DNA of 64,000 nucleotides, taken from Protonemura montana (Eukaryota > Arthropoda > Insecta > Plecoptera > Nemouridae). Each line of letters starts with the position of its first letter. Within the stretch, counting starts at the first letter, position 1. Position numbers and translations under genes: made by a program. Below, piece by piece: positions 13,808 through 23,181 of this stretch. The notes beneath the pieces are model-generated. The model saw only the letters and a list, made by a program, of their open reading frames with translations. It did no database searches and had not been told where the DNA came from. The stretch spans positions 13,392,001-13,456,000 of the forward strand of contig OX387606.1 of assembly GCA_947568835.1 (NCBI GenBank), given 5' to 3'.

Positions 13808-14138
13808 TTGATTTGTGGTGTTTAACGACGCGCTGTTTTGACAACTGGCCCCGCGGCACTGGTCTAATGGCGTCGGTGAATGAGAAATAGATGATGAACC
13901 TAACCTAGCCTTGAAGGGAGGAAGGGAATCCCGGTACTAGCACGTAGCCGTCGAGAGGTTGATAAGCAAGGTGAATGAAGTTGTAGTACCTTTCTTCTTT
14001 TCTCTAAGGTAGTACTAACTTGCATCCCTCCAACCTCTCTCCCAAACTGAATTGGTCATGAGTATAATGGTCACCCATCCAATACCGAAACGGTGATCCC
14101 ATGAGAATCAGTGTTTCCATCACACCATCCCGTTCGGT
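13808..14138 (-). mobile_element. 5S-derived SINE, copy 3, internally deleted
   Basis: Minus-strand copy. The 5S-like head is at the right end (about 14138-14070): GATGGGTGACC is changed to GATGGGTGACCAT, and the TTAAGCA stretch is lost. The body is shortened and lacks the GGGACGTTAA segment. The tail at the left end shows the shared CACCACAAATCAA (inverted). It sits inside the intron of trefoil copy A. Confidence 0.65.
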
Positions 14139-16285
14139 TAAAACACATCCTTGCAGTGAGTTGTCAATCAACCTGGTTTGAAAGAAAAGAGCAGGGAAAT
14201 TGATCACACCTCGGTCTTTGATCTTGATTCCGTGCCCATGAACACAACGAGCCAAGGCTACAAGTTCGGCTGTAAGTTCGACTGTCTTGGTGGTACGGGT
14301 CAAGCCGGCACTGGCACGGTAACCATGGCAATATCCATGCTACATGCGGAATCAAAACAACTAGATGCAATTCTATTCTCGGCGATTTACTTTTAGGTTC
14401 AAATTCAATGAAAGACAAAATCATCACTGCCGTGGATTCTGCTACACGACGGTGTTGTGTATTGAATAAGAAAATACCAGTTTTGAGATGGACCGAACGT
14501 TTTCGCAAGTTTTTCACGGGTGCGACGCTTTTTCTCCAATGTTGAAGCACCAGAAAAACAAAATTCCGTTAACAAACGATTAATTTTTCGGTCACAAATC
14601 AAAAAGACGATATATTGATGCCACTAAAAAGATTTTTCTCTCTGTTCATCTTGTTGCGAACGCGGTATGTTATGCAACTGTCACTTATTATAACACTGCA
14701 ATTGTAAGATGGTTACCGGAATTAGGGGGCATTCTTTATAAGTTAAAGTGTATGTCTGTCATAGTCAAAACCCAAAACTTACCTTAGTCGCGTTGATGTT
14801 ATCCTGAGCTGGAAGAATGTACCACTTCACACTAAACCAGACAATTAAGAATTAGCCCAAATAGGCAGACGAACCGAACAGATATGGAGACACTGGCGCA
14901 TTGGTGGTTATTGGTAGGTATTGAACGTTGATTGGAGCCGTCAATAGACAACAGGAGTTCAGGTGGGAAAACACTCAATTGACCAGGTGTATCATAATAT
15001 TGTCATTTACCCAATAGAGTGCGACTGCTTGCAGAGACATGCACGTGCTTTGACCAAAAGTGCGTGGGCAAGCTGAAGGGTGGAAATCCACCCAGAGCAA
15101 CACACACTGAGGTCTTGACGCTGCAAGGATTCGTGTTTTACGGAAAGAAGCAGGCCACTTTTGAAATGGGAGATGATTTTATTTTCACAACCCACAGGTA
15201 TTTATGAGGGAGTTTCATTGAGAGGTACGATTTTTAACATTTGATCGCAACGTGATGGCCAAGGGGGCCAGTTTCTCGGTCCAAATTGGAGAAATGACTT
15301 TAAACACTTGTCATGCGTGCAGGATTACACAATATGGTAAGAGCTGATAGAACTTACGATATGTATTTCCTGAAGTGGTGGTAGGCATATGCGGGATGCC
15401 TAAGCATTTCGGCGCATTCACCTGGCTACGACGCCGTTTTCTCCGTCGGTCAAAAAGAGGCTCCTCTGACCGGCAAGAGTGAAACATCAAGAGGCTTGGT
15501 TAAAGTTTTAATTAAAATCACGTGACGCGTCACGTACCTTTTTTTTTTCTTTAAAATGAATTCCACCTAACGTACTTGGGACTAACCGTTTCAATTGGTC
15601 CGTTTTATAAATCCGATTCATCGTTTCTTGTGGTCCCAGGTAAGTGAAGAGTTATTAAAAATCACTCCACTCGGCTGGTCGTCACTCGTCAAATGCAACG
15701 AATCATCTTATCATATAGACAGGAATTCCCTGTTCCCTCACCTGTCTCAAAATCTACGTATCTTAAGGTGGAACACATTCTCACCATGCTGTCTGCCACT
15801 ATTTGATGTATTTTCCTCTTGGAGAGACGGATGGAGGCAGATAATTTGTTTGCGTTTTGAAGTAAGTCCTGCTCCAGGTGAAATAGAGCTCTGCGTTGTG
15901 GCGTTACAAAGAAGATTTTTCCGGGAGAATCAAAATTAAAAAAATCAAACAAACGAACTGAGATTTTAAAACGTCGCTATTAGTAGAGCCTATGGTTAGA
16001 ATAGTAGGTAAGTCATAGGCTTTGCGGAAAATACAGAAATAACATGCAGTTTTTCCACCTTCCTATGCAGGCCTATACCTAAAGGCATATATATTTAACA
16101 ATATATATTTAAGTTAGACTGCCCTACAAAGCTGGCATTGTATATTACGGTGAGTTCAGAGCACCACTTGGTAGCACAGCTTAACAAAATAAAATAGTTC
16201 AATGCTACTGGTTTTTAGACTCATGTCCATTTTTTTTGTACTTTATTCAATGCCGTTTGTTGGCAGTCATTGGTAGAGCGATGAA

Positions 16286-16314
16286 ATTTGCGGGCTCTTG
16301 AAGAGCCCGCAAAT
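16286..16314. repeat. 29-bp palindrome at the start of unit B
   Basis: Arms ATTTGCGGGCTCTT and AAGAGCCCGCAAAT are separated by a single G. The matching place in unit A has only the left half in altered form (ATATATGGGCTCAA), so the palindrome formed after the duplication. Confidence 0.8.
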
Positions 16315-16336
16315 ATCGAGAGATGAACACACTTAC

Positions 16337-16566
16337 TCAAAAGTAATAGAGAAATGTTTGGTATCGTCTTCCAGTTCAAGAATCGTAAGCAAATCCCCTC
16401 GAGTGAAAATTCTCTGAGCATATCTACCAAATATACACTCTTAAACTTAACCCTATAAAACCATGAATCGAGATTTTACATCCATTAAAAACCCATTGTT
16501 GAGTAAAAGCATTAATTATAGACAGAAAAGACCATGCGGTTTATGATTTTCATTCTTCTTACCCAT
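16337..16566 (-). pseudogene. MCM9 exon 1-2 ghost (duplicated 5' end)
   Basis: Copy of the first two MCM9 exons in unit B. The exon 2 copy (16423-16337) is 87 nt against 97 nt in the intact gene. The 10-nt loss in the SHHRGD region shifts the frame, although the IL-ELEDDT nucleotides and the GTAAGT donor remain. The exon 1 copy begins with an ATG at 16566 (MGKKNENHK against MGSNEDNKL) but has lost the donor. The 5' flank (CAATTTCGCG-like block near 16.63 kb) is conserved with the functional MCM9 promoter. No later MCM9 exon follows, so it cannot make the helicase. Confidence 0.85.
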
Positions 16567-17189
16567 TTCCTATTGCTATTTGCTACGTTCAGGACTCTTC
16601 CAAGAGATACGTTTTTCAGAAAGCCACATGGTAATTTCGCGACATTTTCTGACGAACAAACAGGTACATAAATTCATAACGAATGGAGTTACAAATAGAA
16701 AACACTTTAATGAATGCATTATAAACGGTACAATATTACCACCTACATATAAAAATATTTACTAGAATAGGCCCATACAACTACAATGTATTTGTCAACA
16801 GCCAATAAACAAATATCAAACAAATATCAAATAGTCATTCAACGAAAGAGTAACAATTAAATAGAATTTCAGTGATTCCACTTCACAAAAGTCTTTGATT
16901 TATAAGCTATGTGCAGCACCAACCAAAATATCATGAAAGCAGATGGGGCCTGGTTGAAACCAAATGTTAACTAGTACAATAGCCAGGAGTCTTCCAACCC
17001 AATCACCCAATCTAACCCAATTTAAGCTCAGAAATGACAATAATTTATAATGTACTGTAAATTTTTTTTTTTTTTGCTAAATAAACAACTTCAAACGTAA
17101 GAAGAAGCTCAACTCGGCAGTTAATGATTTGGTACAACCAGGCCTCAGTCTTAGAGGGATTTTCAATCCCATTTGAAAATGTTACTTTA

Positions 17190-17282
17190 AAATAAATATT
17201 AATATATAATAAATATTATAAATAAAATAAATAAAAATAATAATATTATTATTTATAATATTATATATATTATATATAATAT
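17190..17282. repeat. AT low-complexity tract
   Basis: About 90 bp made only of A and T, with TATAAT/ATTATA microrepeats that can fold on themselves. It is absent at the matching place in unit A, so it expanded after the duplication. Confidence 0.7.
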
Positions 17283-17674
17283 TGACCAGATATTGGCAAT
17301 TGACCAGAGAATGTGAACACATTGTCTAAATTCCATCATCCCAGCTCAAATAATATTACAGAGAGGAGACTCCAGGCACCAACGGACCTCAGTCTCGGTA
17401 ACGTTCACTGCATCGACCGATAAAAGGCAACTCCAGTGAAAATTGCTCAGGATCGTTTGAACATTTTATCGAAAGTAAATAAATCTAGCACATAGATTCA
17501 AGATACTTCGACTAACTAGGATAAGCACCCAGATGCTTATTACCCGATTTCAAAAAGAAACACGGGCAGTACCAAAAAGCAAATTACAGTTTAAAATCAA
17601 TTTTCACTGTCACATTATTTTTAGAAGTTGTCATCGTGGAATGCTCACTCTCAAGTCACCTTGAGAATTTTTGG

Positions 17675-18717
17675 CAGGGGCGGCTCGTGAGGGAGGTTTG
17701 CGGGGCGGCTGCCCTCCCTAGCATTTTCGACAGAATAAAAGTATAATTGTTATTACTATTATTATTGTTCTACGCGTTTTGTGTGTTTTAAAATTGGTGC
17801 TACTTTCGGAATGCGAAAAAACGCGCTATTTGCGTCGCGCCAGTAGACAGTGCATGTCTAGTGCGTGAGTCTGAGTGGTAATGACCTTGACCGTGTGTCT
17901 GTCGAGCCCAGCCTCGGCCAGCCTTGAGCAGTCGCCGGGCTGAGCTAGCAGCGAGAGCGAGTGAGACACAATACATAATAGACACAACGATACACACGAT
18001 CGCACATTTTTTTTTAATAATTTCAAAATAATAGTACTACTAGCCTGACTTTCTGACCCCATCCTGTTGCACGTACTGTGTACGTTTTTGTGCAATGAAA
18101 ATTAATCCGATGTGTGACTTGACAGCTATAATAAGGAAATCTCTTTAAATTTGAAACTATTTTTTTTTTGTGAGAAAATAATGAACAAGTGTTTTTATTT
18201 TCTTCTAAATCCAATTTTGAATAAAATATACCTGTTTAAAATGTTTGCGTTTCAATCTCGTACGAAAACGAGGGTCGCCATTTTTATGACGTATAGTGAA
18301 ATCTGACGTCAGTATGACGTCAAAAAACCTCAAAAACCGGGAGCGAACGCAAAGTGACGTCAGAACTACCTGTAGTTAATCACAGCTCCTTTTCATCCGC
18401 CACAAGAATTGATATTTTAGCCATTCTTAAAACAAATAGAAATAGAACAGTTATGATCGGATTATAAAAAGAAAAAATACATCAGATTTTATTTTAAATC
18501 GGTATTTGAACAAAACGATAATAATTAAATAATAATCTTAAGGAGATTTCCCTATTCACTGATAACTTTTTTTTAAATATCACATGTTGAATTGTAATGT
18601 TACAATATTGAAATCCTACTACAGTCTTCAATACTTATGGTGCTGGTGGCGAGGGGGGGGGGGGGGGAGAAATTTTACTGCCGCCCCTCCAAGAAAAACA
18701 GTCACGAGCCGCCACTG
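17675..18717. mobile_element. Non-autonomous hAT-like DNA transposon
   Basis: The ends are CAGGGGCGGCTCGTGA and, inverted, CAGTGGCGGCTCGTGA. The flanking 8-bp duplications are ATTTTTGG (17667-17674) and ATTTTTGA (18718-18725), differing by one base. TIRs of this form with 8-bp target duplications are typical of hAT elements. The 1043 bp hold no transposase. The element carries a 15-base G run (18653-18667) and three TGACGTCA sites. It is absent from the matching place in unit A. Confidence 0.85.
18304..18362. promoter_or_regulatory. Cluster of three perfect TGACGTCA (CRE-type) sites
   Basis: The palindrome TGACGTCA occurs at 18304-18311, 18315-18322 and 18355-18362, inside the hAT-like element. 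It is the consensus site for CREB/ATF-type bZIP factors. A fourth copy lies at 20870-20877, outside the element. Function is inferred only. Confidence 0.4.
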
Positions 18718-19561
18718 ATTTTTGACAAGAGGTGTCTACGAAGTTTCGTTTTAAATCGATCCTATCACATACAAACGCAACTCGACATCAGACTGCCCAA
18801 CGGAACCTTCTTCCAGATCTCGTCAGCAGATTCAATTTTTTCCTTATCCTTAATGCGGACCTGCGAGCCACTATTCTGGCCTTCTGGCACCAGAATGCGA
18901 AGCAGATTTTTTTCCCCAAAGCCGATACGACCGTCGTTGTTAAAATGTATGGATTGACAACGATCACCGTCTGCCATCGAAGCCAGCATCAGAACCTGTT
19001 CCACTCTTCCCTCATCTAGCACGAGGCTGAAACAGGAATCAAGCATTGTAGCATCACATTTTGTCACGTGACCGATTGGCACTGGAACTAAACCTCACTA
19101 TCAATTGTTTGTTCCTTGATTTTCTATGTTTTTAAGGATATGTAGTATATAAAATCTTCAAAATCATTTTTTACACATTTTCTTCTAGGGTTGAGGGAAT
19201 AACTGTTGCAGGCAAACGCTTGCGCTTGGGAAGATCTTGAAAGAAACTCCCGAAGAAAAATACCAACGAATCTGGAAGTATGGATTTTACACATCATTAT
19301 TATCTTGTGTACATTTATAAATTAACTTTGGTGAGGAGGAAGGGGTATGTTTTAGTGGTTTATCTAAAGATTTAATCTTTGATTTGACCTTTTCCAAAGA
19401 TTTAACGAGGGCTTGCTCGAAAGTAATCAACTGAACTCTGCAAAATGGTGTTGAAAATTATGGTTTTTAGACTCATGTCTACTTGATTTATCCTTAGCAC
19501 TAGTTTTAAGAAAAACTATTTGAAATGGGTTTTGCATGCTAAGTAAAGGAAAACTAAATTT

Positions 19562-19600
19562 CCCGACGTTTCGTAACATATACTATAGTTACTTCTTCAG
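19562..19600 (-). ncRNA. Hammerhead-ribozyme-like core (Penelope type)
   Basis: On the minus strand CTGAAGA (19600-19594) is followed by a stem of GTAAC/GTTAC (19592-19588 with 19577-19573), then GAAA (19572-19569) and ACGTC ending at 19565. This is the order of the hammerhead core CUGANGA - stem II - GAAA - short stem III - GUC. An ACGT stem III with no loop is like the very short stem III of Penelope-like retroelement ribozymes, thought to act as dimers. One extra base sits next to stem II and stem I pairing is poor, so activity is doubtful. No Penelope reverse transcriptase was seen nearby. Confidence 0.35.
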
Positions 19601-22204
19601 AGATTTGAGCAGTCCTGACAATTTTCCAATAACATTGTTGATGTTGATGAAATGTTCATCAAAAATGTCATCCTAGCTAGACATGGCAACAAGTGGCTAT
19701 GTTTCAAATCGTCGAAATAAATGGTTCATCGATAAAATCAGGCAAAAATGATCTCTTTTCTCTTTTCTCTTTTCTCTTTCAATTTATTTTATTCCTCTCC
19801 GTCACCCCCTCCCCCCCAGCCCTTCTAACCGCTCCGTACACACACGTTGTCTAACGCTTTCTCACTAAAACAAACTTGTACACGCAACATTTTAAAATAT
19901 CCATAAAATTAAAAATCAATCTGTCGTCAAACTCACCCATACTCATTGTAGACCCTCAGATCTTCTTCACAAACATAGAATCTCTGCCCTTTGCCAGCGG
20001 CACCACTTTTGCGTCTCTGCAGAGTGGGATACTGGCCGACTTTGCAGTCCACGAGATTCTTTCCTGGTGCACAGCAATCCAGGTACAGACCAGAGCTCAA
20101 GTGCTTAAGGCGAAAGTGAGATCTGGACATCTGGAATGAGACAAACAAAAGATGTTGCTCAGGCACTGGAGGACACTGGAGACGGGGCAGTTAATCCATC
20201 TCGCTCAGTCCCCAATTTACATCGATTGGTGTGGTTAGGTAAAGGTTACGTTCTTTACTGCCTATACTTTCTACGAACGAACCTATTCTACCCTTATTTT
20301 TCTCGCACTGCCTACAAATCAAAATTCTTTCTTATCCTGCCTATTCTTGTGCTGCCTACGTTAGGAAGTGTCACGTGATTCCGAAAAATTCCAAACAAAC
20401 TGATAGATATTGTGCAAAAACGCATCGCGCCCAATGGTTTAATAATTTATTTGCGTTCATAAGCTGTGAAAATATAGAGACTCCTCTCTGGACCTCTTCT
20501 GTGATAGTGTAAAATTCCAAAAGTCAGCTCCCGAGCATTAACTCCTAGCAACCTACTTCCGTCTACTACTAACAAACAAAACCACCCGAGTCTAGGATAC
20601 ATTTTTCACAAGCAGGTCATTTTGGAACGTATACGTTTTGAACAAGGCAGGCGCAATTTTTAAACGTGTCCTTTAATAGAACCTTTTTAAAAATTAACCT
20701 CTTACGAAGGGACCTTCGCGGTCGAATGTGTTTACAGAGACAAGACGCCCAGATAGTCGCATTTATACGTGTAAAAGAAATAATTCGCCTAGCCTGGCCG
20801 CCGCCGCCTAGCCTGGCCGCCGCAGCCGCGGCCGACCGTGAACCCTTCCACCGCGTAGCTCTCAATGAATGACGTCACGCTGCAAGATTTACTACGAGAG
20901 CGACCTACGTTGGAGTGCACATGTGAATCCACGAGCGCGCCTGAAGGGCCAGGAAGAGTATCACTAAACACAGTAAAAGGGACGGTGACGATATTTAGGG
21001 ACACGTTGGATCGTTGAAACTTACGCAAATTCCGCGCGGTGGGTTCCATATCTAATTCTTATCTAATATCACTATTTCAGAATGTTGTAATATTTTCGCG
21101 AGGCTTCACATTTTGACGGTGACACTATGCTACGATCTAGGAGGCTCGTCTCCTAGATGTTAAACGTCACGAGTCTTGAGCCTAACCATGGGCTAAACTG
21201 TTGTGGCGGAGGGAGGCAAGACTGATAGAGAGAGACGGATAATCTGAAGCACACATGCTTGAAGCCAATATCCATGCTACATGCGGAATCTAAGCGACTG
21301 GATGAATTACACACTCGGCGATTGACTTTTAGGTTCAAATTCAATGGAAGTCAAAATCATCCCTGCCACGATTATGCTACGCGACGATATCCATGAAATG
21401 GACCTTTTTGAAACCGGATGTTAGTTCTGCTAGTTTAGCTCCTTCATTTGAAACACTATGACGCCCAAAATGCCTGCAATGAACTAAATGTGTATGTTAA
21501 ATCGCGATATGTTACGCAACTTTCACTGATAGTTACCATGCAACTGCAAGATGATTACTCCCGTTGCCAGCATTTTAGAGGTTTACTTCAAAGAAAAAGT
21601 GTATGTCCAGTAAAAACAATTCCAAAACGTACCTTAGCCCTGTTGGTGTTAATCTGAGCTCGAGGAATGCACCACTTGACACAAAATCAAAAAATGAAAA
21701 TAGAGTCAAGCGAATAATTGCACTTGATGCTGTGTCAAATAGACAACCAAAAATTAACAGAAGAACTGAACGTAACAGGTTGAACTCAGGCACTGCGAAC
21801 TTGAACGCAGGTTGCAGGCACTGGCGCGCCGGGAGCGATCGGTCTGCGCGGACGCTGTAAGAAATTAGGCCATCTCACGTCATTTGTAGCCAATATATAG
21901 AAAGAGTTCAGAAGGTGGGAGAGTACCTCATTGGTCAGGGTGGTCGTGCTATATATTCAATCAAAGATGGCCGCGAGTGGGGTTGCATGCAGTGACATGC
22001 ACGTGGGCGCATACGTTCGTCGTGCGTTTCCCTCTTACGGACATTAGCTGGCCACTTTTAAATAGGGAGAGAATTTTATATTTATAAAATGATTTACAGG
22101 TATTTCTTGGGTCCCTTCAGTGAGAGGAGCGAATTTTATCATTTGATTACGAAATTTTGACCATGGTGGTATTGGTTTGACCGTTGAGTGTAGGTGTAAT
22201 TTTA

Positions 22205-22335
22205 TTTCGATATTTCTCGTAAGTTCTCGTAGGTGAGACTTTTCATGCTCAAAAAATCTCCATCAATTTTTACCTTAACAATTGATGTACAAGTAACGAT
22301 ATTCAAAAGCGAGTAACCTACGAGAAATATCGAAA
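22205..22335. repeat. Small inverted-repeat insertion (MITE-like)
   Basis: A perfect 17-bp inverted repeat (TTTCGATATTTCTCGTA at 22205-22221 and its complement at 22319-22335) encloses about 97 bp with no coding potential. Unit A has no such sequence at the matching place, so it looks like a short insertion. No clear target duplication was seen. Confidence 0.5.
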
Positions 22336-23181
22336 TTAAATTTCATACGACAGTGGTTCTACTTAACGTGATGTTTCGGTACTCTGTATTTTTGTCGGTA
22401 AGGTAGTCATTTGGCGTCTCTATCAACGGTTTTACCATTGGGGTCTTTGCATAGGTGTCAGTGTTTCGGTCCTTGCTAGAGAAATGACTCAAACCACATA
22501 TCATCTGTATTGGAACTTGGTATGATGATAGTAATAAAAAGTATGAGTAATACCTGAAGTTTTGGTAGGCACACACGGGATGCCTAATCATTTAGGCGCA
22601 TGTGCCACCTCGCTTCGACGCCTCCGCCGTCGGTCAAGATTACGCCTTGATATCGTTGAGTGTGTACACTGTACACATAACCACTAACCGGCTAGACACA
22701 TCCAGATACTTTGTAACCTTTGTCCAGACGCCGAACTGAAAATAAGTCCTGGACTCTGAAAACGGTAGTCCCGGGTTTGTTAGATGGAATACAATAATAT
22801 TAAGAAATAAAAGGTACCAAGCACTTGGCATGTCATATACTATTTCCCGTTATTTTTGTCGCCAACTTACTTGGAAAGGTCGGGACTTGGGTCTAACGAC
22901 AGAAGCCATTAATAGGTAGAAATTAAAGCTAGGAAAACTAATTATTTTCTTAATATTGAAAAAGTTGTACCAAAGAAGTTTTTCTTCTATCGGTAATGGG
23001 CGGTAGCAAACAAATCGGTTCGTGGACATTGCCGATCATTATACAGCTGAGCAAAGGCTTACTGATAAGGGAACCGATTCATCAGAAAGATTTTAACTAA
23101 AAGCACGTGACATGTCGTTGTGCCTATGTTTTTCTTTAAAATGTTTTCCATCCAACGTACACGGGAACTGCTCAGGACTAC

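Larger units (their letters stand above)
11063..14831 (-). pseudogene. Beta-trefoil (ricin-B-like) protein gene, decayed copy A
   Basis: Product not recognised by name. Exon-like pieces in coding order are: 14831-14783 (VKWYILPAQDNINATK, good GTAAGT donor); a remnant near 12400-12337 (GKGQSFYSCQGDLR before a frameshift relative to copy B); 11721-about 11480 (LVVA, stop, then LLILASDADGD, stop, CQSIQFHNDGRIGIGEKH); 11346-11291 (LLLKSGNVHIGAY, GTGAGT donor); and 11193-11063 (DAVNVAGTEFRWQL to a stop). Patterns such as FxLKSGN-hLGAY, QSIxFxNDGRI and FRWQL resemble ricin-type beta-trefoil repeats, which bind sugars or other ligands; that is inference from pattern, not a family match. In-frame stops, a frameshift and the lost 5' half of one exon mark it as a pseudogene. 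A SINE, a solo hAT-type end and a 5'-truncated SINE lie inside its long intron. Confidence 0.5.
10136..16060. repeat. Segmental duplication unit A
   Basis: Unit A aligns in order with unit B (16,120-29,700). Landmarks shared in the same order are: the CACTTGGTAGCACAGCTTAA block (10.18 / 16.16 kb), MCM9 exons 2 and 1 (10.31-10.55 / 16.34-16.57 kb), the trefoil-gene exons (11.06-14.83 / 17.35-21.68 kb), a CGGGATGCCTAA block (15.39 / 22.58 kb), the GTCCCAGGTAAGTGAAGAG block (15.64 / 25.27 kb) and a terminal GCTTTGCGGAAAATACAGAA-like block (16.02 / 29.65 kb). Unit A lacks the large insertions found in B. Confidence 0.85.
17346..21680 (-). pseudogene. Beta-trefoil (ricin-B-like) protein gene, copy B, better preserved but broken
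   Basis: Function not recognised. Pieces in coding order: 21680-21633 (VKWCIPRAQINTNRAK, donor GTACGT); 20130-19937 (64 codons starting MSRSHFRLKHLSSGLYLD, clean AG acceptor and GTGAGT donor); 19026-18765 (LVLDEGRVEQVLMLAS, then QSIHFNNDGRIGFGEKN, ILVPEGQNSGSQVRIKD, to a stop); a piece near 17540 (FFLKSGNKHLGAYPS); and 17415-17346 (DAVNVTETEVRW to a TGA). The first three join in phase. FRLKHLSSGLYLD and QSIHFNNDGRI look like ricin-type beta-trefoil repeats. Compared with copy A, the acceptor of the first listed exon and of the KSGNK exon are lost, and the last exon gains a nonsense codon. A shortened product from the two middle exons remains possible. A hAT-like element lies in the 3' part. 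Confidence 0.5.

Noticed and set aside
15019-15207. Plus-strand ORF of 62 codons (GFVFYGKKQATFEMGDDF)
   Set aside because: Looks protein-like, but the matching place in unit B does not keep the frame and no family is recognised.
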